DNA of 64,000 nucleotides from Romanomermis culicivorax (lineage: Eukaryota > Nematoda > Enoplea > Mermithida > Mermithidae). Both the position numbers and the translations under genes were made by a program. Positions 28,101-40,100 of this stretch are shown here, in pieces (position 1 is the stretch's first letter; the number at the start of each line of letters is the position of its first letter). The notes under the pieces were generated by a model. It made no database searches, was not told where the DNA came from, and saw nothing but the letters and a program-made list of their open reading frames with translations. The stretch is from contig CAWUHX010000029.1 in the NCBI GenBank assembly GCA_963922205.1, positions 1,426,001-1,490,000 of the forward strand, written 5' to 3'.

Positions 28101-31100
28101 GTGGCGTCGACTGATTGCATAAATCAAATTGTTTATCCAAAAGTTTGTCTGCTAAAGACAACTGTTGCAATTGTTGCATGTAGTAAAACCTACATTCCAT
28201 ATGGAACAGATGTTTTGATGAAGGCAAAACTTTGGGATCAACATGGAGATGCCACGTTGAACGGAATTATTGTCGAATCAAAAGATTCTGAAAGGAAGTT
28301 CAGAATGGAGAAAGTGGTTGTAGACGGATCACAAGAGGAGTTTGTAGTACTAATCTCCAATACCACAGGTTCTGATTGTCGGTTTGAGAGAGATCAAATC
28401 ATTGGCTATACAGAATCTATGTTAATTGAAGATGATGATACGTACAAGAAAGTGAAGGAAATGAAAAAAATAAAGGAGAAAAAGGAATATCAGACCTGTA
28501 TGGTAAAGGAAGGAATGCCTGCATTATCAAAAGCTGATTCTGTAGAGTTCTATACTTTACTGTGCAAGATGATATCAAAGGCGAAAATATCGGAAAAGCA
28601 GAAAACGGAAGCTATAGAGTCTTTGTCGAAGTACAGAGACCTCTTTAGTTTGCCTGGTGATCCAGCTACTACAACCCCAGCTCTGATGTGCAAGATAGAT
28701 ACAGGAGATGCAAGACCTGTAGCAAAGAGATATTCCAGAGCTTCAATTAATAGTCGGCCAGGAGTAAGGCGACATATAAAGGAGATGTTGGATCAGGGAG
28801 TGATCGAGCCCTCGAAGTCACCGTGGGCTGCACCTCTGTTCCTAGTTGGAAAGAAAGATGGAACTACGAGACCAGTAGTTGATTTTAGAGGTATAAACGA
28901 GGTGACCAAGGATGATAAATATCCCATCCTGAGAATGGATGACTATTTAGATTGCCTTGGAAGAGCTAAGTTTTATACGACTCTAGATTTGAAGTCAGGA
29001 TATTGGCAGGTCCCAATGGAGGAGGAGAGCAAGGAGAAAACGGCTTTCATATGCCAAGAGGGCTTGTTCCAGTTTAAAGTGATGCCGTTCGGATTGAAGA
29101 ATGCACCTGCTGAATTCCAAAGGATGATGGAGAGAATCCTTGGGGATTTAGTATGGAAAATTTGCCTAGTGTACATAGATGATATTATCATCTTCTCGAA
29201 TACGTTCGAGGAACACTTAGAGAATTTGAAAATGGTGCTAGAAGCGTTGAGGAAGGCGAAGTTGACTCTTAAACCAGAGAAATGTGAATTTCTTCCCGAG
29301 AAGGTGCACTTTTTAGGGCACATCTTGGATGCGAACCAAATTTCTCCGAATCCTAAGAAGGTCAAGGCGATAACGGAATTTCCATTCCCGGATTCTGTTA
29401 AGAAAATGCAAAGATTCCTAGGTATGCTACAATGGTGTAAGAAATTTATACCGGACCTAGCAGCACTAGCTGAACCTTTGTACAAATTAACAGGCAAGAA
29501 GGGAACATGGAATGTGACGGAGTTGCATTACACAACTTTTGAGAAGCTCAAAGTAGCATTGACCTCAGTACCTTTCTTAAGACATCCAATTCTAGATGGA
29601 TCTGCGCGATTCATTCTTCAAACGGATGCCAGTGGAATTGCATTGGGACCAGTGTTATGTCAAGAGACTGACTCGGAACGTTGGGTAATTGCCTACAATA
29701 GTCGGATATTGCGGGCGGAGGAAGAAAAATGGTGCGCCACTGAAAGGGAATGCTTAGCTGTGGTATACGGCCTTAAAATTTATAAACATTATCTTTTGGG
29801 CCAAAAGGTCACGATTCAAACGGACCACAAACCATTATTATCAATGAGGGTCAACACACAGACTAATGACAAACTCAAGAGGTGGTATGCATTCATTTGC
29901 CAGTTTAATCACAAGTTGGAGTACGTGCCTGGCAGACAAAATGCCATGGCTGATTTTCTCTCCAGGAAGGAGGAACCGGATGAGCAGAAAGAGAAGTTGC
30001 CACCAAAATGGGAGCTTATCTTTCAGAAAGGAGAAGTGAAATCTCTTGCTGAAGACGAAGTCATTAACCAAAACCATAAACTTTTAGTGAAACAACTTCG
30101 GGAACTCAGAGGAGATGAAGTGGATGAGGCTGTAGGAGTCTTCGCCCCGGTGAAGATGGCCACAGCTTCAGTGGCTTCAAAGTATGATGTTAGTGATGAG
30201 ACTCGACATAATTTTTCTCCAGAATTTGATAATTATCCAACGCTTGAGAAATATGAAATTGAGGCAGTAGTCACGAGACAAATGGCAAAAAACTTGCAAC
30301 AGGAGGAAAAAGGACATCCTCCTGGGCAAGCAGAACCTAAAGAGGAAGTGAAGAGAATTTTTGAACCGAAGGAGAAGGAGTTTGAAGAAGCCCCAGAAAT
30401 TGAAGATGGTAGACCGAAAGGGCTTATCTCAAACGCCTTGATGGCACAGTTGCAAGCAAAGGATAAAGATCTAAAAGTGATCTTCGAGAAACTAGGTGCT
30501 AATAGTAGCACTAAGTCTCAAAGTAACTTTTATATAGATCAAGGGATACTATATAGAGAGACTTCTGGCGAGGCAGAGGATCAAGTTGTTGTCCCCTCTG
30601 TTCTCAAAAAAGTTGTCCTACATCAGTATCATGGAGCAGTGATGATGACGCATCAAGGGTTTAAGAGAACCCTTGCTATTATTAAAAAGCGGTTCTGGTG
30701 GCTGAGCATCGAAAAGGATGTTCGGAGCTGGATCAGTTTTTGTCCGATATGTCAAATTGCGACTCCAGGAAAGGCTACTATACCGCCATTAAATCCAATT
30801 ATTCCTAGAGGACCATTTGACATAGTCTCTGGATATTGTGGGAATTTCTCCCATGAGTGAGAAGAGACCCTATGTGATAGTATTTGAAGATTACTTTACA
30901 AAATGGGTGGAAGCAGAAATGATTCCAGATCAATCTGCTGTAACCATTGTGGACAGTTTTCTTCGGAATATTGTGTTCAGGCATGGAACCCCAGTGAAAT
31001 TGTTGAGTGATAATGGTTCATGCTTCACAGCTGATCTGATGATGTCAGTGTGTAAATTATTGGAGTGTCAGAAGATTTTCACAACTGCCTACCATCCACA

Positions 31101-34100
31101 AGGAAATGGAATGGTTGAAAGGTTTAACCAAACCTTGATCAAGCAGTTGCGAAAGGTTGCTATAGAAGATTCAGATAAATGGGACAGATATTTGCAATCT
31201 GTCGTTTTTGCTTACAATGCCACACCTCATACCTCGACAAGATGTTCTCCATTTGCCTTATTGAGAGGTCATGAGGCTAATTTTGGCATTAGTATTGGTG
31301 TTGCTAGAAACATAGTTCTGCCAATGAACTATGAGGCTTATAAGCATATACTAACTGAAAGTTTAGTAGAAACTTATGAAGTCATTTCTGAGAATATCAA
31401 GAAAGCTGCGGAGATCAACAAAAAGTTTTTTGACCGTAAAGCAAAAGCTCATGATTATTCTGTCAATGATTGGGTTTTGCTGAAAGTCGATAAACAGAAA
31501 AAACTGGGTCTGCCGTGGCAAGGACCGTATGATCTTACTGATAATAGGAGATTATCAGAGAACGTGCTTGAAATCGCTCACAGGAGAGAGCCGCTGAAAA
31601 AGCAGGTGGTATCCGTGAGCAGGTTAAAGCATTTTTGCTACGAGACCGGCAGATGGCTGCAGTCTAACGACGTGTCATCTAAGGACACGCAGTTTACTGT
31701 AGATTCAAAAATCAGTAATTATCAACTGCCGTAGTGTGAAGCGCTGTGTTTTTGGTGTGTGTGTGTGTGCGTATGATTACCCCCCCCCCCCATATTTTTT
31801 TGTCCCAAATTTTGTAATTAGGTACAAATTGTATTTAATTGTATTTATTTATGTATTTATCATGTATTTTCAAATTTTTCTCGCGTAAATCTTAAAATTT
31901 TCAAAAATTTTTGGTAAAAAACCACTCTTCACAAAAAATCCAAATTCTTAAAATTTTTTCGCAACCAAAATTTTAAATTTCCCCGAGCCCGATTAATTTT
32001 TTCGGAGGAAAAAGTAGTTGTTGCCCACCAATTCTGTGAATATTGGAAGAATTGGGAAACCGCTGAAATTTTAGAGTGAAAATAGACAAAAAGTAGCGAA
32101 AGCGGAAACTTTGTCGATTTTTCAGCTCTTAAAAATTTTATTAAAAATTTTTTGAAAATTGATAGTGCCGAATTGCAAGAATTCGAGAAAGAAGCGGAAG
32201 AAATGTCCCGGCCCCCCAATGTACGCCAGACAAAACAATATTTGGTCACGGACCCCCACGTGACCTACGGTCAGCCGCAGGTGCGGCAAAACAATTGGTA
32301 TTTTTTAGTCGATGGTAAGCGACCTAAGTTTTTAAACTTAGTTAATCTTAAAATTTATTGGGCAAAGCAGGATGTTATAGCCCACGGGTGTCTAGACCAA
32401 GGCCTAGACAATTGTAAAAATTTAGTGGGAACAAATTTGTTCTGTCAACTTGAAAAAGTGTGGCAAAGCTGCCCGTTGCGCAAAAATTTGGACTTTTTGC
32501 GAAACTACATCATTCCTCTACACACATAGCGAGTTGAATAAATTCGTCTATGTGATGGGGAAGAAGTGGAGCGTAGCAACTAGTCGACTAGGGGTAGATA
32601 ATTTCAAATTTATTTAAATTTTTAAATTCCATCTTATCCTATTTTTCTACGAATTTTCTCATTTTGGGTAAACTAGTAAAAATATTTTAAAATTCTTCTT
32701 GGAAATTCTTAATTTATTAGTTGGATAGGCCGTTTTGGGCGTTGGATTGAGACGGCTAGCAGTCGAATGATGGAAGACGCAGGTGGTCTGTGCGTTTACT
32801 CCCGTATAAGGTAGAAGTCGGGGTCGCACTTGTGTTTAACTATCTGCCAACACTAACCCAATATATGTTTGGTACCTTATTGTCCCCTGCTTGCAATTTT
32901 TCTTTTTCCTTTTTTGTGCTTACTATCTGTGGTGAAGGTAGAATTTAACCGATGTTTGTCCGCTAAGAAAGATTTCCATTAAAAAGTTGTAAATATTCTG
33001 TATGAATTTTTTAGACTACAATGTCAAGCACATTGTCAGAGTCGGGGAATTAGAGCGATGGTTCGCCACAAACTTCGGAAGATTTCCCTTGGAATTAAGG
33101 GAACTGAAAATGGTCGAAATAGGTAAGGTGGCTGCATTGATTGAAACCTTGGAGGTGAGTAGGTTTCGAGGACAGCCAATTATCGGTTTCGATACCGAGA
33201 AAGTTACTCAAGAGTATGTGAGTAAGGTTTTCACGACTTCTGGGGTTGATAACCCAAAAGGGAAGGAGTTCGCGAGAGTCATTAGCTTCTCGATGGTGAC
33301 TGGAGACGCCTTTGTTGTAGATACTACGACAATCATGCCGAAGGAATGGACGCTCATTCATGAGCTCTTAGATTCGGACATGCTTCTTGTTGGATACAAC
33401 TTGGTTACAGATCTGGTCGCCATCTGGAACGTTAATGGCGCAGGCAGAAAGCACCAAGATGTTGATCTGACACCGGAGATCAAGCATAGAGTAACGTCTT
33501 CGTATGGCCGTTATTATGACGTAGCCAAGGTAGGAGACCAGTTGAACGGGAGATTTTTGGCAATGTCCAGGAAGTTGGGACTTTGCCCAGAGACTTTTAA
33601 GCTGAAGGGGTTGTTCATGGAGCTGTATCTGGCGGATATCGGTTATTTCCAAATCGATTTCCGTCAGAGAGCGCAACGTGAACGATTCTGTAGGCACACG
33701 TTAATGCAATTTGAAATACGGTATTCAGCACTGGACGCCTACTACTCATTGTTGGTCTTCCTAGCGTTTTTCCACTATGAGTTAGCTATGGAAGTCGAGG
33801 TCGGATTCCAGTACTTTCCGCATGATTTGATGAAAGCGGATCAAATTCAGATAATGGCTTTCAGGTTGTATAGGTTTTTCAATATGATACATGGTGAGAA
33901 CTTTCCGCAGACTTTTTGCGGAAGTCCAGAAGTAGAAAAGCCGCAGTCATCGGCTATTTATCACATGATGAGACAGGAAGTGTATGCCCGTATGGCTGCC
34001 CAAATGGATACCTCATTTGGAGGCTATACGGAGTACAGCTTCCCTCATTACGAGTCAAATCCGAAGAGAGGGAGAGAAGTAAGTATCCCTAAAGGTATTC

Positions 34101-37100
34101 ATCCCGATTATACCGTCAAGGAAAAAAGTAAGAATGCGGACGGGTATGATATGGTAAGTGAGGATGAAGAGTTTGAAGAAGCTTTGTCGGAAAAGCAGAT
34201 TAGAACTCGAATTACGAAAAAGGTGATAGATATGGTTAATCAAGGGAAGAGTTTCAGTAGACTTGATGAACCAGTGTCTATGGTTTTATACGAGAATTTC
34301 CTAAGGTATAGGAAAGAAACCAAGCAGTTGTTGGAGATAACATCTCTGGAAGTTGATTACCACGAGTATGAACCAGTCAGAGTTTCGAATGGTAAAGACT
34401 CGTACGTAAGACAACACTGGAGTATGGATATCGCTCCTTATTCTGAAATATTGATTGAGGACAATTTTAAGAATTTGGAGTCAGTGTGCAACAAAATTCC
34501 GCTTATGTTTCATTCATTTTGGCCAGCTTGTAGAGAGGAAGCGGAGGAGTACCTTACCTCTCTCCTTGACCATAACTATTTGAGATCTTTTAGCCCTGAG
34601 GGAAAGGAACAACTCTTGAAGATGTTGTGGAGGGGAGAAAGGTACGGTCAGTACTTATCATTTTTGAATAGTCTTCCAGTAACGGAGGTGCATACGCCAA
34701 CAAAGGGCGATGCGATTACATGTTGGGGAAATCGTTTCGGATTTTCGCCGATCCGATTTTGGCCCAAGACAAAATCATGGGAGCAAAGATCGGAAGATAA
34801 GAGGAAGCATTTGGCGGAGTGTCCGCAGTACAAAGATAATTCGTACTGCTTTCAGAGGTTTTAGTTCCGCCAAATAGCTGTCCGAGTTCCAGGTTTGCGA
34901 TACCCAATAGATATGAGTGAGGACGCTACAAAGGAGAATCAGAAGAAGAGCGTGTTAGCGTATCAACCGGAATAAGTTCCAGATTACGAGCCGCCATGTT
35001 TCGAGCCGATATTGCCGTCCGATGCTCCAGGTTTTCAAATTACGCATGTTGGCGACAAGGTTATAGTGACGCCGATAGGTAAGCAGCCAACAGTGCCGGT
35101 TACAGGCACTGAGGTAAGCACAACGGTGAGTCAGCAATCTGGAGTTGATATGAGTAGTATGGATCAGGTGCAGGGGATGCAGGCTGAGCCTGTTGCGGCG
35201 AAAGCACAGCAACAAGCGATACCTGCAGACCTCAACACCCCCATAGACTTGAATCAGGTAGGAGACGATTTAGAAGTGGACAAGGAGGTCACTGTTGAAT
35301 CGTTGATACAGCCTGATCAAGAAACACAGGTAACCTCTTTGGTAGATCAGACAGAAAGTTTACTTTCTGGAATGGATGTCAGGGCAGAGCAAATGCTGGA
35401 TGAAAGCAATCTGATAAGGATTGCTGCAAGTCCAACAATAGAAGAAATTGAAGTAAGGCTCAGGGAGCAAGCTGAGAAGGAAATCAAAAGGCAGAAAGAG
35501 ATTTTACAGCTTGCGGAGCAAAAAGCCAGATTAGATCAGCAGCAGAAGCAGCTGGAGCAGGTATTGGCTGGTTTTACGGCGCAGCCGACGCCTCTGGCAG
35601 CACCTACAGTCATGCAAGCTCCAACCAAGCCGCCTACTGCTTATCATATCCCAAAATTGCCGGCGCAGCCTGCTAGTACGCGGGCCATCCAACCTGCGGT
35701 CAGCAAGGTTACGCCGACAGTTCAGATAGCGCATAGAGATCAAGGTATAGATGGTGGTATACCAGGTATGTATACTGCTGAGGAGGTTAGAAAGTTCAGA
35801 GCGGAAGGTCGTATGGATGACCAAATTAAAAGATTAGGAAGGAGGAAGTTAGCCCGAAGGGCCAATAGAGCGAAAAGGAGAGATGACGAAGATGTTGTTG
35901 AAATTACTGATGATGAAGGAGAAAAGACAGGGAGTTCTACCTCTGTGGACTTGAAGTTTGCTGGATCTACTACTTTATTGACGGATTCAACCTAGTCCAA
36001 GACTGGAACTACGCCAATGAGCCTGACGCCTGGAACCACAAGTTCTACGAGTCAAGTGCAGTCGACGGTCGCTTCGGCTAAAGTACCTAGTAAATCAGCT
36101 GCATCTCAGGTAAGTGCAACGAGGAAAAGTACCTTGGCTAAGCCCATGTCTAAAGTGGATAGGACTTCTCAGCAGAACCAGAGCAGTTCCTCTGGGAAAA
36201 AAGTTATTTCTAAACCCTCTACATCGGAACCGACTAAATCGGTCAAGAGAAGTAGAGATAAGGAAGCAACTTTGGAGTACCTGAGTTCTGTTTTGAGAGA
36301 CTACTGGGATGTCCATAAGAAGTTTCTCATGGTGAAGGGAAGAATAGATTTTTGGACACCGGAGGTGATCGAATTCTTTGCTCAGGATATGCCAGATGAT
36401 AATAGGAATCAAATCATCTGGGCATTGGTGAATAATGGAGTAGAGGAGCTTTACGAGAACTATGGGGATCACTTTGATGTTCAGGGTGGTTTCCTGTATT
36501 ATCACGTAAACGTTCCTGAGCCCATTTGGGAGTATATTTGGCTCAAGTTCATGCCAAATTGGTTTCATCACTTTGATGCAGAAATAGTAATGGCAGCCGT
36601 GAGATACCTATGTACCATGGTGTTGCTAAAGTTAGAACAGCAGCAGTTGGGCCCAAGACATATTGGTGCAGATGATGCATGGGCCAAATCATTTGTTACG
36701 GAAAGGTATTATTCTATCTACCTGTGGGGAGAAGGTAGTACTGCATTCAGGGAAGCGTATGCCAACGGAATGCAGGAACACCAACAAACTGCAGTGGATA
36801 TGGCAGCGAAAAGAAGGTTGTCGGATATGGTTCAGAAATTTTCTGGTAAGTTCCAGAAGGCCGAGGATGAGGAGGGGCAACCCTTCAAGATTCCCATTTT
36901 AACGGAGAACATCCAGGTCCAGGAGCCAGCACTCGCGACAATCGTCTCACTCGCAGAGTCGGCACCAGCCTGGAGTATTCAAATTACCATATGCTAATCA
37001 ACAGAGTCAAGGAAGGTCCAGCACCTCAGCTTCTGGAGTATCTTCCGTAAGTTCCACTCAGGGCTCGTACCAGAGGGGAACTGGAGGGGGATATGGCTGA

Positions 37101-40100
37101 GGCCGAGGTCAGGGACAGGGTCAAGCAAGACCCTTTAGAATGGTTAATCCGCAACCGTATAGAGGACAGGCGATGGGCGGACCCCCTCGTGCGGCCCAGC
37201 CTCGAGGAGTTTTTGGGGGATTCCTCTGGGGTCGTGGAGCTCGGGGTGGTCCCTACCCTCGCCGTGGTAGCTTCCAATACGGCGGTTATGGTGGCCGCGG
37301 GCAACAATAATTTTATATAGCCGCATACTTTTTGGACCAAAATTCGTTATTTCCTACAAATTTTATTTTAAAAAACACAAAAATACAAAAACACAAATAA
37401 AATACAAAATACAAAAAAAATATATTATCTCGTTTTATTGTTGCTTTAAATTTTAAATTTTTTCTCGTTTCCAGTGCCCAAAAGTTGCCCGGCGAAATTC
37501 GTCTTTCCGTCCATCTTATTTCGGGCGTGTATATAGCCCTCGTATTTTTCTCGTTTACTTTCAGGGCCTGAAAAAGATGAAGACGTGAAAAATTTTATTT
37601 TGCATTTATAAAATTATTTCGTAAATTTGAAGTATTTTATAGAAAAATCTTTTTTACTGAGTAGATTTGTATTGGACGGAGCGACGTGGCGAGCAGCCGA
37701 CCATAGAGGAAGCCCACCTGGGGTACCTCATCACCAAAGTTGTAAAAACCAGTACACGGGAGAAGAGGAACGGCGACGCCCCGGATCTAGGCACAGATCG
37801 ACGTCAAAGTCCAGGCCAAACTACGTTTGTGATCGTTTCCGGTAGCCTGAAAAGGAGTGCCCTGCCGAATGAATTGGTCAAGGTCGCCGTCACCTGAAGG
37901 ACCTGGTAGGGGCTGGATCACATTTTGGAGGGGGTAGCCCCAAAAATTTGTTTTCCCAGGGGAAAACTGTTATGCAGTCGGGGCCTCAGTATGAGACTCA
38001 GGCTGCAGAAAGGTTTTCACCTCCCGTTGGTCGGTTTTGAGGGCCGAGGGATGTTGGGGTGGCTCCAGGTGCACGTGTTCAGCTTCCGGCCTCAGTGCGC
38101 AGGCGGTTGGACGCGGCAAAAAGTGGGGAGAAAAGAATGATAAATTTGCATAGATTTATGCTGCCACTGTTTCGCGTGTTTTATGTCTTTTTGTCATTGT
38201 TAAAAAAGATTGAGTTTATGGAGCGGCGCCTCCATCACCTTTCTTATAATATTTTGTTTATTATTATTTATTTAGCGTCACCAGTCGTCACCCAATACAC
38301 TTTGGACCTGTAAGTGTATTGTTTTGTGAGCATAGGGGTTGGAGTTTTTAAGATTAGGTTTGGAGACTTGGGTAGGATCTCCTGAGGTACGTGCCAAGGT
38401 GTTCTGCCTGAGGTTTAGTGAAAGTTCTGGCGAGTATCTGGTGAAACGTCTGGGAGAGTTTTTGGTTGGTTGTTGTTGTTAGCCTGTGGTCAGAACTGTT
38501 GCATCGTATTGACCCCACAGTAGCCTAACAAATCTGCCCCAGAAATCGTCGACCATATGGCTAGTCATTGGGCGACCGCCCCCCAGAATTTTTAAATCCA
38601 ATGGCTAGCCATATGGTAGTCGTAGGGACCCCATACTTTTGGTCGAAAAAAATACTTAAAAATGTCAATTTTTTGATGAAAAATGACAACTTTTGAACAA
38701 AAAATGGTAAAAAATGTGAATTTTCTTGGCGCTTCACACCACGAATACATTTTTTCAGTCTTTTTAGAAAAAAGTACTATTTTTTGAAATATTTTTCGAA
38801 CTTTTTTTGGGAAAAAATAGATTTTTTCCTTGAGAAACCCCTCCCCCAAAATTTTGGGAATTACTGACCCCCGGCTCCAAAAAAGTCGCCCAACCTCCCC
38901 AGACCTCGGAGCCCCGTTACATGTATGAAAATGCGAAAAAACTTCCTCTGTTGAGCAGGTCGAACTTCGCATTGCAAGTAGACTTCATGATCGCGAAAAT
39001 AGGCAGCAAAAGGGTGCCGGAGTAAAAAACTTCCCTCGCACAATGATTTTTTTGGTAGATTTAGTTCATGTACAAAGAGACTCTTGCAGAAAAGTATTGT
39101 TTCATTGGCCCTCTTAATACATTTTGGGCCATTTTTGACCTCCACCATTAAAAATTCTGCTGACTAATCTCCTTAGATATCCGATACATGTTACATGTAT
39201 GATTTTTACCCCTGATTTGTCTGGCTGATTATCGTTGTCGTATTTACTGAAAAGCGCCATTAATGCCTTCATATCGGATTCCGAAATAGATTTCCTAAAA
39301 AAGAACATTTAATATTGAATAGGATTAAAACTAGAAAGTACACACCAATGTATAAGATTGGTTGAATTGGATATATTTCTTATTGTTACGACAACAGTAA
39401 ACTCTGATTTAGGAGCGTCAAACTCCCGAAAAAAATTGACACAACATCATGCACACACATGTATAGGAGTTCAGAAGTCTGGAGGGGGTTAGGCGGAGTT
39501 TTTTAATGGGTGAGGTCAAGTCTGTAGCCAGAAATTTTTTTCGGGGGCCACACATTTTTTCATTCAATTTAGCGTAGGACTGACATTTCTGACTTGACTT
39601 GGAAAAAACCAAAGGTCACCTTCGCCTCTTTTTAACACTTCAAACATTTCGGGGGGACATGGCCCCAACCCCCCTGCCTACAGGCCTGGGTGAGGTCATA
39701 GGTTGTCCAGGATTTAGGGGTGCTGTCATTGAACGAAAAAAGTTCAAAAGTTTTGTTTGAGAAACATATCAAAAAATATTTCTCGCGGCTTTAAAGTATC
39801 TGAAAAATCATATTGGTGGCGCTAATGCATTGAAAAAATCTACATTTCTACATTTTTGAGTATTTTTTTGTTCAAAAGTCATCATTTTCTACCAAAAACT
39901 GATCAGTCTTTTTTCGTTCAAAGTTGATGATCCTTTAACGTAATTTATCCCCATGATTGGAAAATCTTGGAGTGGTCGCCATATGGCTGCCCAATGGTCG
40001 ACGATCCCTGGGAAGCGGATTTTTATAGTACTTCCCCTGCAATTACATGTAATGTCATGTATGCATGCACGAAGTCAAACGCCTCTAACTAGAATAAATA

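Larger units (their letters stand above)
24498..38530 (+). mobile_element. 14.0-kb Ty3/Gypsy-type LTR retrotransposon with 3' exonuclease and extra ORFs
   Basis: Bounded by two 479-bp LTRs with TGTT...AACA ends and flanked by the 4-bp duplication AATC (24,494-24,497 and 38,531-38,534). Internal order: leader, gag, protease, reverse transcriptase, RNase H, integrase, then about 6.3 kb with a small Cys-containing ORF, a DEDDy exonuclease ORF, and a long coiled-coil/globular/RGG ORF. PR-RT-RH-IN order defines it as Ty3/Gypsy (Metaviridae). Typical elements are 5-8 kb, so this one is about twice the usual size. Hand comparison of the LTRs finds about 13 differences in 479 bp (about 97.3% identity), so insertion is fairly recent. 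It lies antisense in intron 5 of the NACHT/WD40 gene. Several frames are broken, so this copy is probably non-autonomous. Confidence 0.93.
24460..38927. mobile_element. Dispersed CATACATGTAA-type repeat split by the LTR retrotransposon
   Basis: The left part 24,460-24,497 starts CATACATGTAATTGGG; the right part 38,531-38,927 ends GGCCCCGTTACATGTATG. Removing the retrotransposon and one AATC rebuilds an uninterrupted reverse-oriented copy like those at 3.3, 18.6 and 40.0 kb (shared AGAAATCGTCGACCATATGG block). The repeat was therefore the empty site of the LTR insertion. Confidence 0.7.

Noticed and set aside
28973-29497. Minus-strand ORF of 174 codons inside the retrotransposon
   Set aside because: It is antisense to the RT domain, with no recognisable product.
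33002-34864. Exonuclease ORF as an ordinary host gene next to a transposon
   Set aside because: It lies between matching LTRs, is intronless and is on the element's strand, whereas host genes here are intron-rich. Recent capture of a host cDNA remains possible.
31735-38037. An envelope gene after integrase
   Set aside because: None of the 3' frames has a signal peptide, a furin-like site or a transmembrane anchor. The exonuclease and RGG features explain them better.
31735-38051. A second LTR element nested in the 3' half
   Set aside because: No other LTR pair, primer site or pol-like sequence is visible between 31,735 and 38,051.
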